Position numbers and translations under genes: made by a program. Below the pieces are notes generated by a model that saw only the letters and a list, made by a program, of their open reading frames with translations, had not been told where the DNA came from and ran no database searches. Of a stretch of DNA of 9,825 bases, positions 1 through 7,155 are shown in pieces. The stretch comes from Cyanobacteriota bacterium (GTDB taxonomy: Bacteria; Cyanobacteriota; Cyanobacteriia; PCC-6307; Cyanobiaceae): the NCBI GenBank assembly GCA_947463165.1, contig CANHSW010000051.1, positions 1 through 9,825 of the forward strand, in the 5' to 3' direction. Numbering within the stretch: the stretch's first letter is position 1; each line of letters opens with the position of its first letter.

Positions 1-35
1 AGTACCTGTAAAAATATTATTACTTATTTGTCTAA

Positions 36-150
36 TTAGCACCTTTGAATATTCCAGATCTCACCGCTCTCATGAACTGGGAATAATTGTAACGACTTGG
101 TTGTCCATAACTCGCAGGAGCTAAATTGGTAATTTTTTGAAGTGCTCTTA
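36..150. repeat. Degenerate miniature-transposon-like relic
   Basis: This is a possible older relative of the element at 167-300. Its right end (118-150) matches 268-300 at 26 of 33 positions, including the final TTA. Its left end (TTA at 36-38, then GCACCT) resembles the left end of the second element, with two bases missing and further mismatches. TTA lies outside both ends (36-38 and 148-150), as a 3-bp target duplication would. The interior is AT-rich and has no open frame of note. The right-end match is seen directly. Calling the whole stretch one element is inference, because the left-end match is weak. Confidence 0.3.
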
Positions 151-166
151 TTCGGGTTGATCATAT

Positions 167-300
167 TTAGGGCACCTCGAAAAGTACCAAGGTCCTTCGA
201 TGCCGCGCCGCCAGAAGCGTTGCATCAACTGGCCTGTCCCTCTTTCTGGAGATCGGAAAACCCTGGCGAGCCAAATGGTCAATTTTTCGAGGTGCCCTTA
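167..300. mobile_element. MITE-like element with 15-bp perfect terminal inverted repeats
   Basis: AGGGCACCTCGAAAA at 169-183 is the exact reverse complement of 284-298. If the termini are set at GGGCACC/GGTGCCC (170 and 297), both sides are flanked by TTA (167-169 and 298-300), as in a 3-bp target-site duplication. A TNA duplication is known for some IS5-family groups, but assigning this element to that family is only a guess. The 128 bp between the ends is too short for a transposase. The overlapping 60-codon frame (142-324) matches nothing I recognise. The element is most likely a non-autonomous miniature element or the internally deleted remains of an insertion sequence. Confidence 0.5.
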
Positions 301-407
301 AGCGAGATCAGGTGCAGCAGCTAGCTTGCCTCGGATTCGCTATAGTTAAATGGGCATTTCCGTTGTCTTTTATATAATTTAAAATTGCTAAACTTGGTTT
401 TTGGCAT
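301..407. other. AT-rich gene-free stretch
   Basis: This stretch lies between the repeat relics and the stop codon of the zinc-ribbon gene. A TATAAT-like hexamer occurs at 373-378, but no matching upstream hexamer sits at normal spacing. No hairpin followed by a T tract is seen that could end the leftward transcript from 408-734. With 1-300 it makes a gene-free, AT-rich region in a window that is otherwise GC-rich. Confidence 0.4.
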
Positions 408-734
408 CTAGGCTTCGCTGCTCTTGGGCAATCGTCTTTGCAATTCTGGAAAGGAGGGGGCCCCAGGGGGCGGAGCCTGGAGGTAGGCTAGACCAGCGGA
501 GATGGCCAGCAAGAAAGTTAGCCATAGCCACCAGATTCCGCCGCCCCCAGTGCGGCGGCGAGCATTTCCGCCCCTGGGGGTGCGCGATCGAGAATTTGCT
601 CCCTGGCGAGCTTTACCTTTGCCAACCTTGCCGCCCCCGCTGCCAAGGGGACGCCCACAGCCGCCGCAAACCAATCTGCCGGCAAGGCTGCGATCGGACT
701 TCACCGACCAACTACCGCAATGGGGACAGGCCAT
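408..734 (-). CDS. Small zinc-ribbon protein with one membrane segment
   Basis: This is a 108-residue protein of unknown function. A four-cysteine zinc ribbon opens it, with C3-x2-C6 (MACPHCGSW) and C23-x2-C26 (CGGCG). A Gly/Arg/Lys-rich linker follows (about 31-66), then one hydrophobic segment (about 67-86, IWWLWLTFLLAISAGLAYLQ) and a short proline-rich tail. The basic residues before the membrane segment predict the ribbon in the cytoplasm and the C terminus outside. I chose the ATG at 734 because it puts the first cysteine pair at the N terminus. An ATG at 785 in the same frame would add 17 residues and lies only 12 bases from the acs stop. The gene is co-directional with acs and probably shares its transcript. 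Cys spacing and topology are seen directly. Zinc binding is inferred and no partner is known. Confidence 0.7.
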   Translation of the reverse strand: MACPHCGSWSVKSDRSLAGRLVCGGCGRPLGSGGGKVGKGKARQGANSRSRTPRGGNARRRTGGGGIWWLWLTFLLAISAGLAYLQAPPPGAPSFPELQRRLPKSSEA

Positions 735-797
735 GGCTGCAAGGCTAGCCGGCAACCAACAGGCCACCGGTAAAGCCGAAATCATCGCCCATCCAGC

Positions 798-2783
798 TCA
801 CATGCGCAGGGCGTCCAGCACCGAGCGATCCTCCAGGGTGCTGGTGTCGCCGCTGATCTCCTCGCCGGCAGCCAGGGAGCGCAGAATGCGACGCATGATC
901 TTGCCGCTGCGGGTTTTAGGCAGGGCATCGGTGAATTGAATCTGATCCGGCCTGGCAATTGGGCCAATTTCGGCGCCCACGTGCTGCTTTAGTTCTGCCA
1001 CCAGGGCCTCATCCCCTATCCGGCCGGTCTCCAGGGTGACAAAAGCCACGATTGCCTCGCCCTTGAGGGAATCCGGCCTGCCCACCACGGCTGCCTCCGC
1101 CACAGCTTCATGGCTCACCAGGGCACTCTCAATTTCCATGGTGCCCAGACGATGGCCGGCCACGTTGATCACGTCGTCTACTCGACCCATCACCCAGAAG
1201 TAGCCATCCGCATCGCGGCGGGCACCATCGCCGGCGAAATAGATGTAACTGCCATCAGCTGGCCGGATGTGTTCCCAGTAACTGCTGCGGAACCGCTCTG
1301 GATCGCCGTGCACGTTGCGCAGCATTCCCGGCCAGGGGCGCCGGATCGCCAGATAACCGCCGGCGTCCACCCCTTGGGACACCCCTTCCAGGTCGACGAT
1401 GTCAGCGACGATTCCCGGCAGGGGCAAGGTGGCCGAACCTGGCTTGGTGGGGGTAGCCCCCGGCAGGGGACTAATCATCACTCCACCAGTTTCGGTCTGC
1501 CACCAGGTATCGACAATTGGGCAGCGCCCATGACCAATCACATCGCGATACCACATCCAGGCCTCTGGATTGATCGGTTCCCCCACGGTGCCAAGTATGC
1601 GCAGACTGCCCATGTCGTAGCGGTCGGGCACCTCGCGACCGTTTTTCATGAAAGCCCTTATCGCTGTGGGTGCGGTGTAAAAGATCGTCACCCCGTGCTT
1701 TTGAATCAGCTCCCAAAAGGCACCTGGATTGCTTGGTCTAGGTGCGCCTTCATACATTACCGTGGTGGCCCCATTGGAGAGGGGGCCATAAACGATATAG
1801 CTATGGCCAGTGATCCAGCCGACATCAGCTGTACACCAGTGAATATCGTTTTCTTGGAGGTCAAAAATCCACTGGAAGGTGATGTGGGCCCATAGGTTGT
1901 AGCCAGCGGTAGTGTGCACCACCCCCTTGGGCTTACCGGTGCTGCCGGAGGTGTAGAGCACGAATAGACGGTCTTCGCTGGCCATCTGTTCTGCTGGGCA
2001 TTCGCTGCTCTGGTGATCCACCAGTTCATGCCACCAGTGGTCGCGCCCCTCCACCATCGGGCAATCCTGGCCGGTGCGCTTCACCACCAGCACCTGCTCC
2101 AGGCTGGTGACGCTGCCGGCGGCGAGGGCGGCATCCACCGCTGGTTTAAGGCTTACCGCCTTGTCCTTGCGGTAGCCCCCATCGGCGGTGATCACCGCCT
2201 TGGCTTGGCAGTCGATCAGGCGATCCCGTAGCGCATCCGCGGAAAAGCCACCAAAGACCACCGAATGGGGGGCGCCGATGCGAGCACAGGCCAGCATGGC
2301 AATGGCGGCCTCGGGCACCATTGGCATGTACAGCGCCACCAGATCCCCCTTGCCAATGCCCAGGGCCTTGAGCGCATTGGCGGCTTTACATACTTCCCCA
2401 TGTAGCTGGCGGTAGCTGAATCGCCGGCAATCCCCCGGTTCGCCCTCCCAGATCAAGGCTGTCTTGTCCGCGCGGGGACCCTCCAGGTGACGATCCAGGC
2501 AATTGCTGCTGATGTTGGTGCGACCCCCTTCAAACCAGCGCGCGAAGGGTGGATTACTCCAGTCCAACACCGTATGAAAGGGTTCAAACCAGTGCAATTC
2601 CCGCTCCGCCAGCTCTCCCCAAAACTTTTCCGGATCGGCATCGGCCTGGCGCACCAGCTCCCGGTAGGCCTCGAGGCTGCCGATCTTGGCAGTGGCGGCC
2701 AGGGCCGCCGGCGGCGCGAAGCTGCGCTGCTCGTGCAACACCGATTCGATCGTGGCACTGGGCATGCCGTTGGCCTGGGTCAT
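798..2783 (-). CDS. acs: Acetyl-CoA synthetase (AMP-forming)
   Basis: It converts acetate, ATP and CoA to acetyl-CoA, AMP and pyrophosphate through acetyl-adenylate, in the cytoplasm. From the ATG at 2783 the protein has 661 residues, close to the roughly 650 usual for Acs. Motifs in order are the adenylate-forming P-loop [11 protein letters not shown] (about 277-287), WWQTETGG (427-434), the hinge region [10 protein letters not shown] (518-527), [13 protein letters not shown] (533-545) and the C-terminal [11 protein letters not shown] with K628. In other bacteria this lysine is the one acetylated by Pat-type enzymes to switch Acs off, so the same control is possible here. The frame continues upstream to a TTG at 2822, and another ATG lies at 2765; none has a clear Shine-Dalgarno sequence. 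The zinc-ribbon gene follows on the same strand. A propionyl-CoA synthetase is less likely, given the close fit to canonical Acs motifs. Confidence 0.96.
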   Translation of the reverse strand: MTQANGMPSATIESVLHEQRSFAPPAALAATAKIGSLEAYRELVRQADADPEKFWGELAERELHWFEPFHTVLDWSNPPFARWFEGGRTNISSNCLDRHLEGPRADKTALIWEGEPGDCRRFSYRQLHGEVCKAANALKALGIGKGDLVALYMPMVPEAAIAMLACARIGAPHSVVFGGFSADALRDRLIDCQAKAVITADGGYRKDKAVSLKPAVDAALAAGSVTSLEQVLVVKRTGQDCPMVEGRDHWWHELVDHQSSECPAEQMASEDRLFVLYTSGSTGKPKGVVHTTAGYNLWAHITFQWIFDLQENDIHWCTADVGWITGHSYIVYGPLSNGATTVMYEGAPRPSNPGAFWELIQKHGVTIFYTAPTAIRAFMKNGREVPDRYDMGSLRILGTVGEPINPEAWMWYRDVIGHGRCPIVDTWWQTETGGVMISPLPGATPTKPGSATLPLPGIVADIVDLEGVSQGVDAGGYLAIRRPWPGMLRNVHGDPERFRSSYWEHIRPADGSYIYFAGDGARRDADGYFWVMGRVDDVINVAGHRLGTMEIESALVSHEAVAEAAVVGRPDSLKGEAIVAFVTLETGRIGDEALVAELKQHVGAEIGPIARPDQIQFTDALPKTRSGKIMRRILRSLAAGEEISGDTSTLEDRSVLDALRM

Positions 2784-3107
2784 GCTGGTCGCCAAAGGCG
2801 CGACAGGGGCACCTGCATTCAAGCCCAGCCAGGCCCGGCTGGAGCGCAGCTACCGGCAGCAGACTGGAAAGAATTTGCAGAAATTCCACTTCGGCAGGGG
2901 CAACTGGCCGTCGACTGCGGTCAACTTCACCCTTGAGCTACCCTCCAAGGATTTTTCCTGCACCAAGCTGCGGCGTCAGTTTTGCCGAATTCACCCAGAT
3001 TCATCCAAAGACATACCCCGATGCCAAAAATGCAGAGTCTCCTCTGGGCGGCTTGAAAAATGGCCCGTTCCCAGCAAGCTCACAAAAAATTGTGTAACGT
3101 TCAAGCC
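2784..3107. other. Divergent intergenic region between acs and the HAD gene
   Basis: This 324-base gap must carry the leftward promoter for acs and the rightward promoter for the HAD gene. I could not pick out a hexamer pair with normal spacing for either. TTGAAA occurs at 3053-3058, but the nearest AT-rich candidate (around 3091-3099) is too far away. The acs frame extends to 2822 only with a TTG start, and the HAD frame back to 3060 with an ATG, so small parts of the gap could be coding. No RNA gene or strong hairpin is seen. Confidence 0.45.
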
Positions 3108-3779
3108 ATGCTTCCGGCAGCCTGCCTGTTTGATCTAGACGGCCTGTTGATTGACACTGAGCCCCTGCATGGTCAGGCTTGGCGCCAGGCTGCCTCCCAG
3201 TTCGGCATTCAGTTGAGCACCGAACAATTGTTCCAGTTGCGCGGCCGACGGCGGCAAAATTGCGCTGAGCAGGTGTTGAGCTGGATTGTTGATCATGGTT
3301 GTCAGCAGAGCCCCATGCCTACTACCGATAATCTATTGGCGGTACAACAACCGCTGGCGAGACGGCTGTTGCCAATGGCCAGAGCGATGCCGGGAGCGGC
3401 AGATTTATTGGCGAACTGTCGGCAGTTGCAGTTGGCCATGGCCCTGGTCACCAGCAGTGGCCGCGAGGCGGTAGCCCTAAAGTCTGCGGATCACCCCTGG
3501 CTGGAGATTTTGGAACTGCGCGTCTATGGAGATGATCCCGAGTTAAAGCTCGGCAAGCCCTACCCAGATCCCTATCTATTGGCCGCCCGTCGTTTAGGTG
3601 TAAATCCCAGAGATTGCTGGGCTTTTGAAGATTCGCCAGCTGGGGTTAAATCGGCCATGGCCGCAGGCTGCAAGGTGCATGTGCTGGCACCGCCAGAGTT
3701 AGATTTGGTTGAGCGTGAACGTCTATACGGAAACCCCTGGCGCTTTTTAGATAGCCTGCAGCAGGTTAGCTTTGATTGA
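3108..3779 (+). CDS. HAD-superfamily hydrolase, beta-phosphoglucomutase-like
   Basis: This is a 223-residue cytoplasmic phosphatase or phosphomutase of the haloacid dehalogenase superfamily. Motif I is FDLDGLLIDTEP with nucleophile D9 and acid/base D11. Motif II is VTSSG (T115/S116). The motif III lysine lies in GKPYPDPY (K150). Motif IV is EDSPAG with E174 and D175 for magnesium. The alpha-helical cap inserted after motif I (about 17-90) places it in the beta-phosphoglucomutase/phosphoglycolate phosphatase-like group. The substrate cannot be read from sequence; a housecleaning sugar-phosphate phosphatase is a fair guess. I chose the ATG at 3108 because it sets motif I at residues 8-19, as is usual. 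An in-frame ATG at 3060 would add 16 unconserved-looking residues. The gene diverges from acs and converges on sds. Confidence 0.9.
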   Translation: MLPAACLFDLDGLLIDTEPLHGQAWRQAASQFGIQLSTEQLFQLRGRRRQNCAEQVLSWIVDHGCQQSPMPTTDNLLAVQQPLARRLLPMARAMPGAADLLANCRQLQLAMALVTSSGREAVALKSADHPWLEILELRVYGDDPELKLGKPYPDPYLLAARRLGVNPRDCWAFEDSPAGVKSAMAAGCKVHVLAPPELDLVERERLYGNPWRFLDSLQQVSFD

Positions 3780-3787
3780 TCGAATTA

Positions 3788-3837
3788 TTTAGTATTGTGG
3801 TGTCAACATTAGATTTTTTAGTATCATGATATGAACA
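3788..3837. repeat. Two operator-like near-repeats in a convergent gap
   Basis: TTTAGTATTGTGGTGTCAACA (3788-3808, 21 bases) recurs at 3817-3837 with 16 of 21 matches, at a centre spacing of 29 bases. The second copy contains the perfect palindrome TATCATGATA (3822-3831). The stretch is AT-rich beside GC-rich genes. An ATG at 3831 reads only three codons before TGA. The layout resembles the tandem operator ahead of a small autoregulated gene, but no such gene survives downstream, where the sds 3' end lies on the opposite strand. I infer either an orphan regulatory relic or chance similarity in AT-rich DNA. The rest of 3780-3970 shows no gene and no convincing terminator for either converging transcript. 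Confidence 0.35.
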
Positions 3838-3970
3838 AGTGAAGCTCTGAAAAGCCTTGTTTGCGGCCAAGAATTCCCAATGCCCGCAAGGATTTTCAGG
3901 TGTTAGGGTCGCCGAAATCGCGGTTTTCCAGGCTTTACCAGTGGCATTGGCTAATTCGGCCTCGGCTGCT

Positions 3971-4942
3971 TCAATACAGGCGGCTGAGCACGAAGTCGGG
4001 CAGGCTGCGCAGTGCCGCCCGCGGATCGGAGGCAGGCAGCCAGCTCAAGGCCTTGCTGGCATCCCTGGAAAGTTGTTCCGCCAGGGCGCGGGAGCGGGGA
4101 ATCGCCTCACAGCCCCGCACCAGCTCAAGAGCCTGCTCCAAATCGCCAGCTTCACTGAATTCCCGCTCAATCAGCACGGCTAGGGCTGGCCGTTCCTCCA
4201 GGGCATAGAGGGCCGGAGCGGTGAGGTAGCCGGAGGCCAGGTCACTGGCGGCAGGCTTGCCGAGCTGTTGATCGCTGCCGGTGAAATCGAGGATGTCATC
4301 CACCACCTGAAATGCCAGACCCAACTGGCGCCCGAAATTGTAAAGGTCGTCTAGCTGTTCGGCTGGAAGATCGCTGAGCACTCCGGCAGCCCGGGCACTA
4401 TTGGCAATTAGCGAGGCGGTTTTGCAATAGCTTTTTTCTAGATAGTTTTCAAAGCTCTGGCCCGTGTCGTAGCGAAACAAGCTCTGGCGCACCTCGCCGT
4501 CGGCCAGGTCCATGATTACCCGACTCAGTAATTTAACCACCTCAAGGTTATCAAGGTTGGCTAAATGCCAGCTGGATTGGGCAAATAGAAAGTCGCCGGC
4601 GAGTACCGCCACTCGATGATTGAAACGGCTATGCACCGTATCTACCCCGCGGCGGGTGGAGGCTTCGTCCACCACGTCGTCGTGCACCAGGGAGGCGGTA
4701 TGGATCATCTCGGTGATCTCCGCCAGCCGCCGGTGCCGCGGACCCAGCTCGCCCGCTGGATCAATGGCACGGCTGAGCAGCAGCACGATGCCGGGACGCA
4801 GCCGCTTGCCCCCGGCAGCGAATAGATGTTCCGCTGCGGCTTGCAGGATCGGATGGCCCGCGCCGATCAGGGAGCGCAGGTCGGCCAGCAACACATCCAG
4901 GTCGTCCTCGACTGGCTGAAGCAGCTCAGCAACAGTTGCCAC
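3971..4942 (-). CDS. sds: Solanesyl diphosphate synthase (long-chain trans-prenyltransferase)
   Basis: It builds a long all-trans polyprenyl diphosphate from isopentenyl diphosphate and a short allylic primer. In cyanobacteria the C45 product is the tail of plastoquinone-9. The 323-residue protein shows GGKRLRP (44-50, isopentenyl diphosphate binding), the first aspartate-rich motif DDVVD (88-92), KT (174-175), and the second motif DDILD (215-219). The residues before the first motif (A83, S84) are small, as in enzymes making long chains. The start is a GTG at 4942, preceded by GGAGG and giving the usual length. The open frame runs on to 5074, but that extension only overlaps the end of murI in another phase. 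murI ends 23 bases upstream, so the two are probably co-transcribed. Exact chain length is inferred from family and host. Confidence 0.93.
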   Translation of the reverse strand: MATVAELLQPVEDDLDVLLADLRSLIGAGHPILQAAAEHLFAAGGKRLRPGIVLLLSRAIDPAGELGPRHRRLAEITEMIHTASLVHDDVVDEASTRRGVDTVHSRFNHRVAVLAGDFLFAQSSWHLANLDNLEVVKLLSRVIMDLADGEVRQSLFRYDTGQSFENYLEKSYCKTASLIANSARAAGVLSDLPAEQLDDLYNFGRQLGLAFQVVDDILDFTGSDQQLGKPAASDLASGYLTAPALYALEERPALAVLIEREFSEAGDLEQALELVRGCEAIPRSRALAEQLSRDASKALSWLPASDPRAALRSLPDFVLSRLY

Positions 4943-4946
4943 ACCA

Positions 4947-4951
4947 CCTCC
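4947..4951 (-). promoter_or_regulatory. Shine-Dalgarno site that fixes the sds start
   Basis: On the minus strand GGAGG (part of GGAGGTGGT) lies four bases before the GTG at 4942. It is the clearest ribosome-binding site in the window. It supports a GTG start giving 323 residues over the 367-residue open frame that reaches into murI. The spacing is slightly short. Confidence 0.6.
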
Positions 4952-4965
4952 GTCATGCCCAGATA

Positions 4966-5790
4966 CTAGAAGGCACGATCGGCCAAACGCAGGTCCACCC
5001 GCTCCACTGGGGGACAGTCGGGCAGCCAGACCGAGGCGGCCCGGCTGAAACTCTCGGGGCAGCCAGTGACACAAAGGCGAGTGCGCTGCAGGGATGAGAG
5101 CACCGGCGCATCCCCCAGTTCGATCTCGGGGGCATCCCCGAGGCTGGCCAGCAGCGGCCCGAGGCGCCGCACGGCGGCCTCCGCTGGATCCACCAGCTGC
5201 ACCTCCGGCGGCAGCAGGGAGCTGAGCAGTGGCCGCAACAGGGGGTAGTGGCTGCAGCCCAGCACCACCGTGTCCACGGCCGCCGCCAGCATCGGCGCCA
5301 GGTATTGCCGGGCGGCCTGCTCCAGCTCCGCCGCCTGCAGGTTGCCGGCTTCTATCAGGGGTACAAAGGCTGGACAGCCCACCTCCACCACCTGGGCATG
5401 GGGCAAGGTGGCATGGATGGCCCGCCGGTAGGCACCGCTGGCCGCCGTCGCGGCCGTGGCCAGTACACCAACCCGCTCGCTCACCAGGCTGGCGGCCACG
5501 CTGTCGATCAACCCCAACACCGGTACGCCCGCCTCCGCCACGGCCACATCCAGGGCCAGGGCATTGGAGGTGTTGCAGGCCATCACCAGCACCCCCACCC
5601 CCTGCAGCCGCAGCCAGTGCACCACTTCAGCGGCGATGGCGCGGATGTCCTGCACCGTTCGCTGGCCATAGGGCACCCTGGCGGTGTCGCCCAAGTAAAG
5701 ACAAGGGGTGTGGGGATGGCGGGCATGCACTTGCCGCAGCACGGTCAAACCGCCAAGACCGCTGTCGAATAGACCCACCAGCAGTGTCAT
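4966..5790 (-). CDS. murI: Glutamate racemase
   Basis: It interconverts L- and D-glutamate without a cofactor and supplies D-glutamate for the peptidoglycan stem peptide. The 274-residue length is normal. The signature FDSGLGGLTVL carries D9 and S10. PYGQR is at 40-44, the first catalytic cysteine is C72 in ACNTSNA, and E147 lies in PLIEAG. The second catalytic cysteine is C179 with H181 in LGCSHYPLL. All the expected two-base racemase residues are present. Its ATG overlaps the TGA of the amidase gene by 4 bases (ATGA, 5787-5790), which suggests translational coupling, and a weak AGGG lies upstream. sds follows after a 23-base gap. The neighbour upstream also acts on peptidoglycan, which fits a cell-wall role. 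Confidence 0.96.
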   Translation of the reverse strand: MTLLVGLFDSGLGGLTVLRQVHARHPHTPCLYLGDTARVPYGQRTVQDIRAIAAEVVHWLRLQGVGVLVMACNTSNALALDVAVAEAGVPVLGLIDSVAASLVSERVGVLATAATAASGAYRRAIHATLPHAQVVEVGCPAFVPLIEAGNLQAAELEQAARQYLAPMLAAAVDTVVLGCSHYPLLRPLLSSLLPPEVQLVDPAEAAVRRLGPLLASLGDAPEIELGDAPVLSSLQRTRLCVTGCPESFSRAASVWLPDCPPVERVDLRLADRAF

Positions 5791-7148
5791 CGCAATCCCT
5801 GGGCAGTGTTCTGGAGATAGGTCAGTACGCCGGTGGCCAGGGCCACGGCCATCTGACGACGGAAGTTGGCATCCATCAATCGCGGGGCATCGAGGGAACC
5901 GGTGACAAAGCCCATCTCCACCAAGGTGGAGGGCATCACCGTGCGCCGGATCACGAAGAACCGGGCGGTGCGCACCCCCCGATCCGGCGATCCCGGCGAT
6001 ATCGCCAGCATCTGTTGCTGAACCGCTGCCGCCAGACTTCTGGCGCGATTGCCTGCGGGCTCGAAGTAAAAACTCTCGATGCCATTTACATCGGGCCGGT
6101 CCATGCTCAAGGCGTTGGCATGCACGCTCAAAAACAGATCGGCGCCGCTGCTATTGGCCAGGGCTACCCGAGGTGGCAGGTCCACATCCACCTCGCTGGT
6201 GCGGGTGAGCACCACCTCCACCCCCCGGGATTGGAGCAGTCTCGCCAGCTGCAGGCTCACATCCAGCACTACATCGGTTTCTCGCAGACCAGCGATGCCC
6301 ACGGCGCCAGGATCAGGGCCGCCGTGGCCTGGGTCGATCACCACCTTGAAGCGACCGCGGGGCACCAGGGGCAACCCCTCGGCGGACAGGGGCCCAGAAG
6401 CCGTGGGGAACAGGGCTGGCCTGGCTGGGGGGCGCCGACTCCAGCTGGTCAGCCCTCTGCCGCTGCCAGTGGCACTGGCACTGCCGTTGGCGAGATCAAT
6501 GCCGCTGGCACCGCTACTGCCGCTGGCACTGGTACTGCCGCTGGCACTGGTACTGCCGCTGGCACTGTCAATGCCGCTGCCAAAGCCGCTGGCGCTGTCA
6601 ATACCACTGCCAGTGGCGCTGCCTCTGCCAGAGCCACTGGCGCTGTTGCTACCAAAGCCGCTGCCGCTGCCACTGCCGCTGGACCAGGGTCTGGCGGGGA
6701 GGGGCAGGCTGGCAGTCTCGATGCTGCCCTCACCCTGGGCGATCAGGCCGGCGGCTACCCCTTTAAATTCCATTTTCCAGCGGTCTCGGGCTGTGCCCAC
6801 CAGGCGCAAATCACCGGGATCAAGCCTTATCCCAGGGGCAAATTCCAAGACCAATCGGGTAGTGCTGGCATCGGGCTGGCCGATGCGCACTTGGCGCAGG
6901 TCGCCATTGCCATTAATTGAACGGCTGTGGGAGGGCGCACCGGGCAGGTCAATCCACACCCGCGGCCCCCTTTGACCCGCCCCAGCCTCGTAAAAGGCCA
7001 GCGGATTCACATTCACACTGGTGCGCAATTCCAGTACCCCTTGGCTGGTCAGCCGCCAGGCCGCCAAGCTTGAGGCCCAGGTTGGCCGCAAGCTGGCCAG
7101 ATCGGCCAGCAGCAGCAGAGGCAGCAACAACCGGGCCCGCAAGCTCAT
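5787..7148 (-). CDS. AmiC-type N-acetylmuramoyl-L-alanine amidase with AMIN domain
   Basis: This is a secreted zinc amidase that cuts the amide bond between N-acetylmuramic acid and L-alanine, typically acting in daughter-cell separation. From the ATG at 7148 it has 453 residues. A signal peptide (1 to about 25: MSLRARLLLPLLLLADLASL, probable cleavage after TWA) is followed by an AMIN-like beta domain (about 27-135). Next come a Gly/Ser-rich linker (about 157-231) and the Amidase_3 catalytic domain (about 266-448). Zinc ligands and catalytic residues are H275 (DPGHGG), E290 (GLRE), H343 (SVHAN) and E411 (LVEMGF). The open frame extends to 7265, but those 39 residues overlap the nitrilase-family gene and would bury the signal peptide. 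The gene starts 7 bases after that gene's stop and overlaps murI by 4 bases. The linker DNA is repetitive (see 6517-6570). Confidence 0.94.
   Translation of the reverse strand: MSLRARLLLPLLLLADLASLRPTWASSLAAWRLTSQGVLELRTSVNVNPLAFYEAGAGQRGPRVWIDLPGAPSHSRSINGNGDLRQVRIGQPDASTTRLVLEFAPGIRLDPGDLRLVGTARDRWKMEFKGVAAGLIAQGEGSIETASLPLPARPWSSGSGSGSGFGSNSASGSGRGSATGSGIDSASGFGSGIDSASGSTSASGSTSASGSSGASGIDLANGSASATGSGRGLTSWSRRPPARPALFPTASGPLSAEGLPLVPRGRFKVVIDPGHGGPDPGAVGIAGLRETDVVLDVSLQLARLLQSRGVEVVLTRTSEVDVDLPPRVALANSSGADLFLSVHANALSMDRPDVNGIESFYFEPAGNRARSLAAAVQQQMLAISPGSPDRGVRTARFFVIRRTVMPSTLVEMGFVTGSLDAPRLMDANFRRQMAVALATGVLTYLQNTAQGLR
6517..6570 (-). repeat. 18-bp tandem repeat in the amidase linker
   Basis: CTGCCGCTGGCACTGGTA occurs perfectly at 6517-6534 and 6535-6552. 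A third copy (6553-6570) differs only at its last positions. Looser relatives of the motif run through roughly 6458-6690. On the coding strand the unit adds six residues (SASGST) and keeps frame, so copy number can change without breaking the gene. It encodes part of the flexible linker between the AMIN and catalytic domains. Confidence 0.8.
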
Positions 7149-7155
7149 CAGTGGC

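Noticed and set aside
142..324. 60-codon plus-strand frame as a real small gene
   Set aside because: It spans the inverted-repeat element and its flanks, has no ribosome-binding site and matches no recognisable family.
1110..1895. Plus-strand open frame of 261 codons inside acs
   Set aside because: It is the complement of conserved Acs motifs and resembles no family I know.
2584..2889. Minus-strand frame with a leader-like N terminus overlapping the acs start
   Set aside because: It runs in another phase through the conserved N-terminal part of Acs and becomes a low-quality shadow after about 25 codons.
3060..3107. Upstream ATG for the HAD gene
   Set aside because: It adds 16 residues before motif I that do not fit the family, where the DxD motif lies close to the N terminus.
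3850..3900. Possible hairpin (CCTT...GCGG with CCGC...AAGG) as a terminator between the HAD gene and sds
   Set aside because: The stem is two short 4-bp pieces broken by a 4-base bulge, with a long loop and no T tract.
4943..5074. N-terminal extension of the sds frame to 367 residues
   Set aside because: It only overlaps the 3' end of murI in another phase. The GTG at 4942 has a good ribosome-binding site and gives the usual 323 residues.
5229..6920. Long plus-strand open frame of 563 codons
   Set aside because: It lies antisense to murI and the amidase, both of which have full catalytic motifs. Its product is low-complexity (Pro- then Ala/Gly/Thr-rich), as expected from the shadow of GC-rich genes.
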